This document shows positions 1-10,188 of a stretch of 64,000 bases of DNA, one piece after another. How positions within the stretch are numbered: the first letter of the stretch is position 1; the number at the start of each line of letters is the position of its first letter. The stretch spans positions 1,892,839 to 1,956,838 of the forward strand of contig JAADJZ010000006.1 in the NCBI GenBank assembly GCA_011032825.1, given 5' to 3'. The notes beneath the pieces were generated by a model. It saw only the letters and a list, made by a program, of their open reading frames with translations. It ran no database searches and was not told the origin of the DNA. The stretch comes from Massariosphaeria phaeospora (lineage: Eukaryota; Ascomycota; Dothideomycetes; Pleosporales). A program made the position numbers and the translations under genes.

Positions 1-1
1 T

Positions 2-1426
2 GCTGTCAGAATATTGTCCGAGGTTAACCTTCTCACAGCACAGGATAGTCAAGAGTTCTGGGTGTGCGTTGAGGTGGAGGGTGTCCTGGAAAGTTACCAG
101 CAACTGCCAGATACTGCCATCGACGTGGTGTTCGTTGTCGATACAAGGTACGCTGATACAAGTCTCAATGATGTTTTGGGAGATGATGCTGACCAACATG
201 GAAGCTACTACGTGACCAAGGAGTGTTTGACTCACGCAGTCAACTCCATGATGGGAGTGATTTCGTGTCTCACTCGCGGCGATCGCATTGCACTGTATGC
301 TACCCATTGCAACCATGAACCTGTCACAGGAACTGTCCCCGATATGCTCTATCCACTACGTCCCATCTGCGGAGATACCGAAGCGATTCTACGAGATTTG
401 GCCACATACATCGTACAATACGGAACTCAGGCATGGCAGCCAGCGCGTCCCAATCCATCTATGGCTGACGTAGTCATTGCCGTGTCCAAAACAGTGGCGA
501 ACGAAGAGCCAAAACACAGTCGGGCGCACGTCATCGTCCTCTCTCCAGTTGCGAACGACCTTCACAAGGCATGCACGTCTCAGCCTCGGCTTCAATATCA
601 CCAAGTGAACCCTGCCGCTGTCCCCTTCCGCATCACGATGGAGCAGAGTGGAAGCCGAAACCAGCTGTTCCGCGGCGGCAACAACTCTAGGAGCAACTAC
701 ACGCACTACCGCTCCACTCCAGGCCGTCTAAAGCAAATCATCCACGACGCGCGCCTGGAAAAACCCCTCGGCGAGCTCGCCAAAGTAACCGTCGACATCT
801 CCCCAAAGGCTGGTTGCAAAGTCGTAGCAGTCGACGGACCGACCCACATTGCATCCCTCCGCCTCGGCCAACTGCACACCTTCTTCGTCAAACTCCGCAT
901 CGAGCGCTCGCAGATCGAAGAACTTGACCTCCATACCACCGACCCGATCCTGCTCGACGCCTTGGAGGGCGGCTTGCGCCAGGAGCTCGCCCACGTCGCC
1001 GAGCTGGACGCTACAAAAGCCCACGTCCTCTCCATCCGCGCCACCAGCCGCAACGCGCTGCGCCCGCACCGGCACTGGCAGTTCACCGAGCAGCAACTCC
1101 TCATGACCGCACAGCAGGGCAAACTCGCCACGCCGCACGATCTCGCAGCTGCCGTCGCGCGCCGCCGCCTGTTCCACCGCGTTACGAATCGCGCGCCGCC
1201 CTTGGCCACGGCAGAGCTGGATGCCTTCGAGGGTGCCGACAAAGTGGCGTCGTTGGCCGAGGCCATGGCGAAGGAGGTCGGACATCATGAGGCCGTGCTC
1301 AAGTACGAGGAGACGCGGAAGGGGCTTCCCGTGTGTGTGGGACCGGTTTGCGTGGCGCCGGCGCATGAGTGGTTGGTGGAGAGGTGGGATGAGAAGAAGA
1401 TGAGGCGCAGGGGACTTGTTATGTAG
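2..1426 (+). CDS. vWA-like domain protein, 5' end outside window
   Basis: The reading frame is open from the first complete codon at position 2 to the TAG at 1424-1426. No ATG occurs in it until well inside, so the gene almost certainly begins to the left of the window. The N-terminal half looks like a von Willebrand A fold: a hydrophobic strand ending in Asp (VVFVVDT), a strand near GDRIALYATHC, and a later strand near AHVIVLSPV. The MIDAS motif is degenerate (DTRYADTS), so metal binding is doubtful. The C-terminal half is basic and helical and I recognise nothing in it. The closest description is a fungal vWA-containing hypothetical protein; its partners are unknown. The 3' end converges on the MARVEL gene. 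Confidence 0.6.
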   Translation, partial: AVRILSEVNLLTAQDSQEFWVCVEVEGVLESYQQLPDTAIDVVFVVDTRYADTSLNDVLGDDADQHGSYYVTKECLTHAVNSMMGVISCLTRGDRIALYATHCNHEPVTGTVPDMLYPLRPICGDTEAILRDLATYIVQYGTQAWQPARPNPSMADVVIAVSKTVANEEPKHSRAHVIVLSPVANDLHKACTSQPRLQYHQVNPAAVPFRITMEQSGSRNQLFRGGNNSRSNYTHYRSTPGRLKQIIHDARLEKPLGELAKVTVDISPKAGCKVVAVDGPTHIASLRLGQLHTFFVKLRIERSQIEELDLHTTDPILLDALEGGLRQELAHVAELDATKAHVLSIRATSRNALRPHRHWQFTEQQLLMTAQQGKLATPHDLAAAVARRRLFHRVTNRAPPLATAELDAFEGADKVASLAEAMAKEVGHHEAVLKYEETRKGLPVCVGPVCVAPAHEWLVERWDEKKMRRRGLVM

Positions 1427-1852
1427 GCAGGGCTGTTATATGTGCGTGGTATGATTGTATGTGTATGGTATGGGATGGGATGGGATAGGATGTTATGATG
1501 AGAAATCGCATCGATAGGAATGCGAATCTTTTCAATATACATGTTGGTATATGAAGTGATACTGGGTGCATGGCTGGAGAATGAGGATGTTTGTGCAATA
1601 CCGTCGTTGGTGGGTATCATGGGTGATGTGTAGGCGGGTTTAGGTTTACGTTGCCTATTGTATGCGACAAAGGGGGTTATGCGTAAGCAGATGTCTCCCA
1701 CATTGCGTTTTGTATACGCCAACGCAGGCCATGCACGTAAACAACTCCCAATTATGGTAAGAATGCTAGAAATCTATTACTTCCATAATGATACAGGGTC
1801 TGTCCTCCACTTAGATTCAAAATACATATAACTCCAGCGCAACCTTTCGATC
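1427..1852. other. Intergenic, between convergent genes
   Basis: Short 3' region shared by two convergent genes. It contains a GGGAT-rich stretch near 1470-1490. I see no gene in it. Confidence 0.5.
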
Positions 1853-2574
1853 TTACACTATATGCGATGCGCCTTGCGGATGATAGGCGTTATTGGGTTG
1901 CTTGTACGCTGTGGGCTGGTGGAAGCCCGCCGGGCCCCTGTATTCTGGCAGGTTCGTATGCGCAGAGGGATTGTGCGCGGGCGCGTACTGGCCGCGCCTC
2001 AGCTGCATGCGCTGGCGGTGGTAGCCGACGCCGGCGTAGATGAGCAGGCCGAGGAAACTCAGGCTAGAAGTACAGTTAGCAAGACAGGCCCACCGGGGAA
2101 AGGGGGGGGGGGTAAAAAGTGACGTACAAGACGACGAGTATAAGACCCAGACCCACTGCGCTTGTGCCCTGTCCAATCGCGACGAGGTTCATGATTAACA
2201 CGCCGCCCCAGAAGCCGGTTTGAAAGCAGCTCATGACGAGGAAGAGCATGGGCTTTAGGGCATCGCGCAGGAAGAGGATGATGGCGAGGATGTCGATGAG
2301 TAGGACGGCGACGATGAAGAGCATGAAGATGACGATGGCGCTGCGGGACTCATGTTAGCACAAGTTCTCATCTTCTGTCTGTATCTGCGAGGGGGTGGGT
2401 GGTTGCTACGTACACCATCGCTGGAGCCTCGATGTCGTTGAACTCGTCGTGCTGTTGCTTGACCAGCGCGATGGCCCAGGCGTAGATGCCGATGAGGAAG
2501 ACCATCAGGCATATCCGCACTGTCCAGAAGGGCACCAGAATGCGCTTCTTCCATATTATCGGTGGGCTCGACAT
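1853..2574 (-). CDS. MARVEL-like four-helix membrane protein
   Basis: Three exons on the minus strand: 2574-2414, 2340-2128 and 2063-1853, giving 194 aa. Both introns (73 and 64 nt) start GTACGT, have GCTAAC branch points and end in AG. Joining them restores one frame with four hydrophobic helices: one near residues 17-40, one starting at the first junction, a third about 25 residues later, and a fourth across the second junction. This layout and length fit fungal MARVEL-domain proteins, which are linked to membrane subdomains, although no catalytic motif could confirm it. The C-terminal 60 residues are polar, with several Pro, Tyr and Gln. The second intron carries a poly-C/poly-G tract of about a dozen bases. 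Confidence 0.72.
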
Positions 2575-3314
2575 GGCGTTGTGGGTGGGGGTGGCGGCGG
2601 CGGGGATGCGGTGTGTTTATCTGTCTGTTTACTAGGACGCGGTTGGAGTCGAGGGGGAGACGAGCAACTGCTGGCGCTGTTTGCGAGGAAGAGCTGTTAG
2701 GGAGTGGAAATGGCAAGACGAGTGTGCGCAGGAGGTCGATTTAACAAGTTCATTATGCGCAGTCCGAACGGGACGCCTAGCGGGAGGGAGGAGGCTGAGG
2801 CTTCGGACGCTGAAACGGGGCGGATACGGAGTACATGTCTGGGGATTGCGGTTGCTTAGCGACGGCCTGGATCGTCTGATTCGCGGGCTCGTGAAGGGGC
2901 CGGGGTGGTTGTAAGGCTGTGTCCCTTGGTGTTCCCCGATAGATTCCCCGATTTAGAGCCGTTGGGGGTTACCGGGTTGGGTGGCGGTGTCCGTCCAAAC
3001 TCCAAAGCAGCTCGGCCCAACAGCAGTGGCCGTGACGGTGGCCGTGCGGTGAGGGTGGCCGGGGAGCATCAAGGCGGTCGCAAGGTTGCTGTGCTGTGGT
3101 CAGCAGTTCGAGGTTGGTCCATTCACGGCGTGTGTCAGGCTGGCGAATCAGACGGCAGCATCTCCGGGCCCGATAAGCTCCAACTCGATCGAGGTCAGCT
3201 GCGGCGGGCAGGCACCTTACTGGCCCAGCGTGCTTCGGACGTCTTCCCTACACCTCAACCTCCTCTCGCGATACGCTTCTTAACGGCAGCGCACTTCCAA
3301 CTTCTAGTCTCACC
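2575..3314. other. Divergent promoter region
   Basis: Lies between the starts of the MARVEL gene (minus) and bleomycin hydrolase (plus). It is GC-rich, and the open frames in it are short and do not look coding. It probably holds both promoters and 5' UTRs. Confidence 0.45.
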
Positions 3315-4955
3315 ATGGGTGCCAATCAGTCACGGCCGTCCGATGCGGCTATCCAGGAGAAGCTCCTTGAACGCCTGCAAGCGCTCCACGTCAAGGATGA
3401 TAGGTCGATCAACGAGAAGGACGGCTTTGTATACGTCGACAACGAGGCTCGTACGTGGACCAAATCAGAAGATATAGCTAGCTGACCGAACTACAAGGCG
3501 CGAGGAACACATCTATCCCAGTCCACAAACAGGATGTCTCCGCCGACGGTATTGGGGAGTGGGAGAAGGAGCTCATGGAGGACCCCAAGGCACGTCATCT
3601 TCTACCACATGACAGTCACGTTCAACTGCTAACATACCTCTCAGAACCGCCTTGCTCTCGCCGCACTCAGCTCAAACTCGGCCAACGCCGTCCTCTCGTC
3701 CCGCTCCGCCACCATCGCAGACACGCAGAACTTCAACATCAAGATCCCCGTCGAAGGATCGCCCATCACCAACCAAGCCGCATCGGGCAGATGCTGGTTG
3801 TTTGCCTCCACAAATGTCTTCCGCGTTGCCATCATGAAGAAGTACAAACTGTCTTCCTTCCAACTATCACAATCCTATCTCTTCTACTGGGACAAGATCG
3901 AGAAGGCGAACTACTTTTTGGAGAGCATCTTAGACACAGTCGGGGAGGATATTGACAGCCGACTTATCCAGGCGCTCCTGGCAAGCCCAGTCGGCGACGG
4001 CGGCCAGTGGGACATGGTAGCCAATCTTGTCTCAAAATATGGTCTTGTTCCCCAGACCCTGTACCCCGACTCATACAACGCCTCAAACTCCTCAGCCATG
4101 GACCGCCTCATCACCACCAAACTCCGCGAAGACGCCATCCGCCTCCGCTCCCTTGCCGCAAGCAGCACCTCCCCGGAGATCTTACGAGCCACCATCGCCA
4201 CGGAAAAGGAGAAAATGCTCCGCGAAGTCCACCTTATCCTCACTCTCATGCTCGGCCCTCCCCCAGCTCCCGACAAAGCCTTTGTCTGGGAATACTACGA
4301 CCGTGACAGCAACCTCTGCACCCTGCGCACCCGCCCCACCGCCTTCGCCAAAGAGCTCTCCGATAACCGCACGATGCGCGCGCTCGGCGGAACCGACGTC
4401 CACAAGCTCTTCTCTCTAGTCAACGACCCGCGGAACTCGTACAACCGTCTCCTGAGTGTCAAGCGCCTCGGCAACGTCTACGAAGGGCGCCCAGTAACCT
4501 ACGTTAACGTCGACATGCCCACGATGAAGAAAGCCGTCATCGAGATGCTAAAGCGCGGCTTCCCCGTGTTCTTCGGCTCGGACGTGGGCAAATACTCCGA
4601 CTCGACCAAGGGCATTATGGACACGGAGCTGTTTGACTACGAACTGGGTTTCAATATCAAGCTCGGGCTGAAGAAGGCCGAGAGGCTCCAGACGGGCGAG
4701 AGCCAGATGACCCACGCAATGGTGCTGACCGCCGTCCATGTCGTCGATGGCAAGCCGGTGCGCTGGAGAGTCGAGAACTCGTGGAGCGAGCGCGCGGGCG
4801 ACAAGGGCTACTTTGTCATGAGCGATGCCTGGATGGACGAGTTTGTCTACCAGGCTGTTGTTGATCCCTCCGTGGTCAGCGCTGCCGTCCGGAAAGTGCT
4901 CGAGCAGAAGCCGAAGATGCTCGAGCTGTGGGACCCTATGGGAGCGTTGGCGTAG
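3315..4955 (+). CDS. Bleomycin hydrolase / cysteine proteinase 1 (peptidase C1B)
   Basis: Three exons, 3315-3450, 3498-3589 and 3645-4955, encode 512 aa, close to yeast Lap3/Gal6 (about 480) plus a short N-terminal extension. The family forms a cytosolic hexameric aminopeptidase that hydrolyses homocysteine thiolactone and bleomycin. The papain-type site is complete: oxyanion Gln120, nucleophile Cys126 in GRCW, His433 in THAMV and Asn454 in ENSWS. The C-terminus ends MGALA; in this family the tail reaches into the active-site cleft. The start context CACCATGG is strong. Intron 1 is GTACGT...AAG. Intron 2 (3590-3644, 55 nt) starts with GC and keeps the frame only with that donor, with branch point GCTAAC. 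Confidence 0.93.
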
Positions 4956-5420
4956 ACGGAAGATTGAGTTGAGTGATAGTGCATCTGGTGTTGCTTTTTT
5001 CGGCTGGGTACTTGAAGGCATGGTGGGTGGTTGCTTGGCGTTGTGGTTTCGATGATCTCGGATCGGATATATACCAGCTACTTTAGCTTTTCAGTAAGGC
5101 TACGAATATCATTTATTGAACAGTGCTGTAGTAAGATCCATTAGGTTCAGCGTTTGCGTATGTCATGTCGAGCGCTACATGCAGATCGCGACATGGAGAT
5201 TCCCATATAAGTCTACGTAGTACGAACCGTGTTAGCGTGAGTATCACGACTTAAAGGTAGGTAGGCATGCTACTGTCTATCACACACCACTACAAGACAC
5301 CATTCACGTGTCTTCCAAGTACAAGGATTCCAAACTACTACATTTGTGAATCTGAACATACAAGTTCACAGTAGAGATGCATTACAATAGAAGGCCTTTC
5401 AGCGGCGTTGCTGCGCGCTG
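4956..5420. other. Intergenic
   Basis: 3' flank of the bleomycin hydrolase gene up to the decayed gene. No coding or RNA signal seen. Confidence 0.45.
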
Positions 5421-6055
5421 TCATGATCTTTTTGCCCTTGTGGCCAGAGAATCGATCCGTTCCTCCATAGACCCGCCGTACCCACCAAAGTAGGCAATGT
5501 CAATTCGCGGCGTAGACGCAGAGGCGACGCTGTTCGTGTTTCCGTGAGCCGTATCGTATTTGCAGTGTTCAGAGTATCCAGGAGGAATTAAATCTGATCA
5601 GCATCATTGACGTTGTTTGGGGTACCTTTTTGCGCGTCTGCTACGACGTCGTTGTAGTTTAAGTCGATAGCGTCTGCTTTCCTGGAAACGCGGTCTTCTT
5701 CCTCGCCGGCAGAGTGGGCCGTAGGCTCTTGCGGGCTTAACTTTAACTTGCGGCTGTGGCCTCATCTGGTACTGTCTGTTGTCCCGTGTTGTGGTCGTAG
5801 TATCCGCGATTGATAATGTCGGAAACGTCCGGCCTCTTAGCTGCGTAGCCCACGTCCACTATGTCTAGTCTTCGCCGTTTGCGGAAGCGCTCCAGTTCGT
5901 CGGTGGCTGAGGTTGCTGCCATTGAGGAGCAGCGTCGTTCGAGGCTTTTACTGATTTGTTAAAGTGAGAGACCTCTTGCCTAGTACATTAGATACATCTA
6001 CATACCATTTATCAGTAACAATGAAAAGCACTGAAGAGTTCGTACTTGTCTCCAT
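5421..6055 (-). pseudogene. Decayed or multi-exon hypothetical gene
   Basis: On the minus strand an ATG at 6055 opens 50 nt of coding sequence. A normal 55-nt intron follows (6005-5951, GTATGT...CAG), then an in-frame exon from 5950 rich in Arg and Glu (ERFRKRRRL) and containing INRGYYDHNTG. The reading then needs two frame changes: one near the GCCACAGCCGCAAG stretch, the other bridgeable only by an implausible 32-nt GT...CAG intron. The last segment, ending at a TGA at 5423-5421, is convincingly protein-like (RIDIAYFGGYGG). I do not recognise the family. Either two indels have broken it or it has introns shorter than expected. A transcript would decide. Confidence 0.4.
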
Positions 6056-6524
6056 TGCTGTATTTGACGAGTCGCTCCCTTGGTCTCTTATATGCGACCT
6101 TGTCCGTGAATGTCGTTGAAGCAAGCTTTGAGGTCACAGAGCGCGTCAATCGCGCATACTATTAAGAGATTCAGCCCTAGAACAGCGGAGAATACACATC
6201 TCGCTTCGCCTTCAGATGTGTGTATGTAGAAAAGAGCGCAAGACGCTAGTCAGCTAATGATATCTCGGATACTGTGCTCGAGGCATGAAACGGCTTCGAG
6301 GAAGAAAGAAATTTCTGCTGCGGAAGAGCTCACTTGCATTAAGATAGCTAGGAAGAAGTGCCATTAGTGGTTCTAGACCAAGGCGCGAAATACGCAACAA
6401 AATCAGACAGGAGGACTTGATGGTTAGGAGACGAGGTAAAGTGATGAGAGTGAAAAGGAAAGGCGCCAGGTTTGCTACTGCTACCTTTAGCAGCTGATAC
6501 CACAAAGGTGGATATGCCTAATTA
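6056..6524. other. Intergenic
   Basis: Upstream of the decayed gene and downstream of the U6 retrocopy. Short open frames only; nothing recognised. Confidence 0.4.
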
Positions 6525-6611
6525 CAAAAGAAATAGTAGCTTCTCTTTGATTGAGCGTGTCATCCTTAGTGCAGGGGCTATGCTAATCTTCTCTGTATTG
6601 TTGAAATGACA
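6525..6611 (-). pseudogene. Intronless, 5'-truncated U6 snRNA retrocopy
   Basis: The reverse complement reads as U6 from about nucleotide 15 (TTTGTCATTTCAA) through the ACAGAGA box (AATACAGAGAAGATTAGC) and internal stem-loop to the 3' tail. It matches the U6 gene at 7965 but has exon 1 joined directly to exon 2, without the 54-nt intron. It lacks the 5' stem-loop and promoter. Differences from the functional-looking copy are transitions in the decay direction: CGATAC to CAATAC, CATGG to CATAG, ACCATT to ACTATT. Its T run is interrupted (TTTCTTTTG). These traits fit a cDNA-derived insertion that later decayed. Confidence 0.85.
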
Positions 6612-7027
6612 AACGCACGTGGAGCACGGTTGCTGGGCAGACAATGTTGTTGTTAACACACCGCGATTCTCGCTGTGAACGATGAACCGAGAGAAACAGG
6701 CCGCGGAGACTTTGCAGAGACGATCGGATAAAAACGCGTACTGGGCTAGACGGACCAACACCCAGAAGCTTCTGCACGTCTACCCTCGCGCTCTTTTTCA
6801 ATGCGTCTTGACCTCGCGATGCGTGCGACTTGCCTATACCACAGTTCGTGCCCAGCGCCCCTGAGCCCAGTGCAGAGGCGGGAGGAGTCTCGCTGCCGCG
6901 GTTGACGCGCGCCACGTTCGTTCGGCACCTCTTCCGCGTCTACCCTCTCGATCTTTCTTCAACGCGGCTTGGTCTTACGGCCCGGCATGTTGCCCGCACC
7001 CACCCGACACCTCACGTCGAGTGGAGC
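6612..7027. other. Intergenic
   Basis: Between the U6 retrocopy and a decayed gene. It has open frames in several phases but none with domain-like content. A phrase resembling 'CGCGTCTACCCTC' occurs twice (near 6775 and 6930), suggesting an old local duplication. Confidence 0.35.
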
Positions 7028-7740
7028 ATGGATTCGATCCACCCTAGCAACAGCTCCCAGCAACAGGACCCAGCTGCAGAACCATACTGCAGGGAGTTGG
7101 AAGACGTGTTCGAGGAGCGCTATACCAGCTGCCGAACATCGTAGAAGGATGTGAGTCGGTAGACCATAGGGCGATCCGACTCTGAGGATTTTGGACCCAA
7201 GGTATATCCCTATGAGCATGCGTTAGTCTATGCTGAAAATCTCGAGTACAACTTCTTGTAGCCTGTGAACGCAGCTTTCGACGTTGAACAGGTTTCGGAC
7301 TCCGCGCTTCACGATGACAGACCGTCTTTTCGCGATTATCCCCACCCGGTCTTGAAATATGAGAAGGTCTCAGACCGGGCCACTGATGTCCACATGTGAA
7401 GCTCGGCCAGACGATTTGAAAAGGTTGGAAAGTAAGAGACTGGAGCTGAACATATGTACACTCCCACCGCGGACGTTACGCCACGACGGAAATTTTACAG
7501 CAGAAGCTTGCCGCGGCTGCCCGAGCGCCAATCAAACGTTCCGGAGAATGAGGTTGCACAACAATTAAGATACCAGGGCATGAAGAACTCTGGTCTTGGA
7601 GGAGCAAGATTGACGGAGACGATCTATGACGACAAGACCACTTATTTCTGAAGACGGGCTATCTATGGGTACAGAGCGACATCACTTGGGCATGGCACAT
7701 GGTTATGTCCAAGACACCTGCAAAAGATATGGTTAGTCTA
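7028..7740 (+). pseudogene. Decayed gene with stops at likely Trp codons
   Basis: From the ATG at 7028 one frame reads as hydrophilic, domain-like protein for about 130 codons, interrupted by TAG, TAG, TAG and TGA. A GTAAGA donor follows near 7433. After an ACAG acceptor near 7500, a Trp-rich frame continues (HEELWSWRSKIDGDD, then TGYLWVQSDITW) with two TGAs. Each stop is one G-to-A change from TGG. This suggests an old gene hit by C-to-T mutation on the opposite strand. I do not recognise the protein, and which frame is right after the intron is uncertain. Confidence 0.4.
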
Positions 7741-7934
7741 CTATCGTTGAACACTTGCAAGACGGTGTGTGGAGAGGAAGAGAGGAAACGTGTTGCAGAA
7801 CACAAGAAGATGGCCGCTAGCGCGTGCACGAGCCACACGTAAGCCTGCCGATGATTCCAAGGTTCCGCCGCCAAGCCCGCCCCCAAACGCAGGATTTTCG
7901 CGCAATTCCGCCCCCCAACGCAATCAGATCCTAC

Positions 7935-7943
7935 TATATATAT
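7935..7943 (+). promoter_or_regulatory. TATA box of U6 gene
   Basis: TATATATAT-type run centred about 26 nt upstream of the inferred U6 5' end, the usual position for a Pol III TATA element at a U6 gene. Confidence 0.7.
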
Positions 7944-7964
7944 TTGTTCCGCGGCCACATTCTC

Positions 7965-8114
7965 GTTCTTCGGAACATTTGTCATTTCAACGATACAGAG
8001 AAGATTAGCATGGCCCCTGCACTAAGGATGACACGCTCAAGTACGTTCCAATCGACTCCATTCTGCCTTCAAGCATATCCTAACACGAACGCAGTCAAAG
8101 AGAAGCTACCATTT
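7965..8114 (+). ncRNA. U6 spliceosomal snRNA with an mRNA-type intron
   Basis: The 5' stem-loop GTTCTTCGGAAC is at 7965-7976. The invariant ACAGAGA box, AGC triad (GATTAGCATGG) and internal stem-loop follow (CCCCTGCACTAAGGATGACAC). Exon 1 ends at 8040. Positions 8041-8094 are a 54-nt intron with GTACGT donor, a TCCTAACAC branch site near 8083 and GCAG acceptor. Exon 2 runs from 8095 (TCAAAGAGAAGCTACCATT) into a T run. The spliced length is about 96-99 nt, normal for U6. The intron lies 3' of the internal stem-loop. Its boundaries are confirmed by the intronless retrocopy at 6525-6611. The stem-loop apex has one base more than the usual CGCAAGG form. U6 is the catalytic core RNA of the spliceosome, so it would have to be spliced to help splice itself. 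Confidence 0.9.
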
Positions 8115-8120
8115 TTTTTT
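8112..8120 (+). terminator. Pol III terminator of U6
   Basis: Run of nine T directly after the U6 3' end, matching Pol III termination. Confidence 0.75.
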
Positions 8121-8578
8121 GCTGGATCGATCGTTCGAGTCTCGCAACAGACGCTTTTTAGGCTGTTAAAAAACCAAATTTTACGCGAACACGCTAATAT
8201 TGCGGAGTACGATCATCTCCAACACCAATCCTGTTGCTTTCTATCTATGCAAGACAATTGATATGCTCTACGTATAGCTGTAAGTAGTGTCTACACTTGT
8301 ATATCTAAGGGCAAGTGCTGAGGCTTCAGAAGGGTAGGCGTTGGCACTAGGAGATCGCGGAGGCGCATGGAATGAAGGTAATAGCAGCGTCTCTCGTTGG
8401 GATCTTCTCGCTACAGACTTTGCACTCTCTCAAGTGTGAATGGGTTGGCTAGCCTGTTGTAATTGATCGCGTGGGACTGTGGCTGTGTGTTGGCTCACGT
8501 TCACGATCTGGTTCATTGAGGTTGACGCTGAACACCGTTCCAATAAAGATAGTTAAGTAAATCCTCTTGACAGTAGAG
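8121..8578. other. Intergenic
   Basis: Downstream of U6. No coding or RNA signal recognised. Confidence 0.4.
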
Positions 8579-9232
8579 ACCTTTCTAGCAATAGGTAGAG
8601 AGTGTACTTGTATTTTTACAAAGCCCTATTGTATCTAGTATAGTTACTAGGTAATGTCTAAGCAAAGCCTGCACATAGACGGGAGTTGGTAGGTTGTCAT
8701 TAGCACACCGAGGAATTCTTGATGATTTGCGACGAGGGAGTAGATGATGGATCCTCGCCAGCGCGACGCTAAGTACGATGACTTCATATGCCTACGGGCC
8801 GCTGCTGTCGTTGGCTGTCGTCGCTGTGCTGACCGCGAGGCACGTAACAGGCGACTGAATGGACGTAGAGGCGCCCGCCCGTAGAGGCACCATGGCGGCG
8901 CTCGGTGGCCGGGCGCGCACCCGCTGCGAACCATCATACTACAGCGCAGCAACTACCCAACAGAAAATGGCTGCGATAGTTTGTATAATTGTCGCATACA
9001 AATAGAGCGGCCTCATTCAAAGCGCAGGTATTTTGAGTCGCTGTGGAGGTGGTGCAGTAGGTGCAGAGAGGTTGCTGGCGGTGCCCGCAGAGGTGCCCGC
9101 ACGACCCCGCCCTGCACACCTCAGTAAGCCTACCCTCTCACTCTACAAGCTACACATGCAATACCTAGTATACTAAGTATAACAGAGCTTTGTAAGGATA
9201 GAAGTCGACTATCTACATGTTGCTAGAAACTC
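8579..9232. mobile_element. MITE-like element with about 75-bp imperfect inverted ends
   Basis: The left end (from TTTCTAGCAA near 8582 to ACTAGGTAATG near 8656) matches the reverse complement of the right end (about 9160-9232). The shared blocks are TTTCTAGCAA, TTACAAAGC and TACTAGGTA. The interior of about 500 bp is GC-rich and has no transposase-like frame. A 20-nt piece of the end, 8622-8641, recurs inverted at 41357-41376, and a 16/17 match lies near 45787. It is therefore a dispersed family. No target duplication is clear. Confidence 0.55.
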
Positions 9233-9485
9233 CTCAGCTGTCAAAGGGATCGCGAAGTGTTCTTTGATATGAATTTTGCAGGGAGGTGACGGCATATCCT
9301 ATAGCCCTCACAGCCTAACTTGTGAGCTTCAATCAGCTTGCTTACTTACGAAACAACCTTCTTCGCCAACAAATAACAACTACAGTGAGTTATTAATTGT
9401 TTGCGACTTATATACATATGCTTGCAACTCTTGAGCAAGTAGAGTAGCCGAGCAAGTAGAGTAGCCCATCCCACGGGTTGGCACT

Positions 9486-9697
9486 CAAAGGGCAAGCTCA
9501 GTAACCTTGGAAGTCTAGCGGTCAGGTGCAGACAGGGCAGGGGTAGGTAGGAACATCAAACTTTTTCGCACCAAAATAAACGAGGGGCAGCCAATGCAGC
9601 AGATCTGATTTGTCAGCGTGTCCGCTTGGCACGCACGTGAACGCCAGACTACCTAGGTACCTAAGCCTGGTTCCAAGGTTATTGAGCTTGCCCTTTG
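9486..9697. mobile_element. Short MITE-like repeat, 27-bp inverted ends
   Basis: CAAAGGGCAAGCTCA...TTGGAA at 9486-9512 is repeated as its reverse complement at 9671-9697 with one mismatch (G/A). The total is 212 bp, with no coding potential. A weaker inverted match (GTCTAGCG against CGCCAGAC) continues inwards. No convincing target-site duplication was found. Confidence 0.6.
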
Positions 9698-10188
9698 TAG
9701 AATCCTTCACACCTGCGTTAGGTAGAGCAAATTGCGAACATACCTCAAGTTCGCAATCTGTTCCAAACCGCATGGTTAATTAGCGCAGAATACGAGTGTC
9801 ATTCAGGTTACTGCCATCCATTCATTGAATCCTCACCTGATACTCTAGCTTGGAGCGGAGTTCCCCAGAAGAGTCCTCATGAAAAGGTTTCTTCTTGGTG
9901 TGAGCTGAGTGGCTAGTCTGTAGCCATTTTTGCTGTTAGAACTCAGTATGTGGCCGTAACTTCTTGCTTCATTTTACTTACTAGTTATCTCACTCACACA
10001 TACTCTCTCCTCACTCTTCACCACCGTGTCTTTACTATCTCTTACTCACCACCAGAAAGGCGACGCCTTCGCATACAAAAGGTGCGGAGGAGTCCTGAGT
10101 GTGCGTGCCTACCTTATTCCTTCCTCGAACACGCTATTGCAAGCAATCGCAAGTGCCCAATGAAAAACTAGTCCTGCTTTGGCGGAAC
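9698..10188. other. Intergenic
   Basis: No gene recognised between the MITE-like repeat and the tandem duplication. Confidence 0.35.

Noticed and set aside
728..1366. Long antisense frames over the vWA-like gene
   Set aside because: Shadows caused by GC-rich third positions; no domain content.
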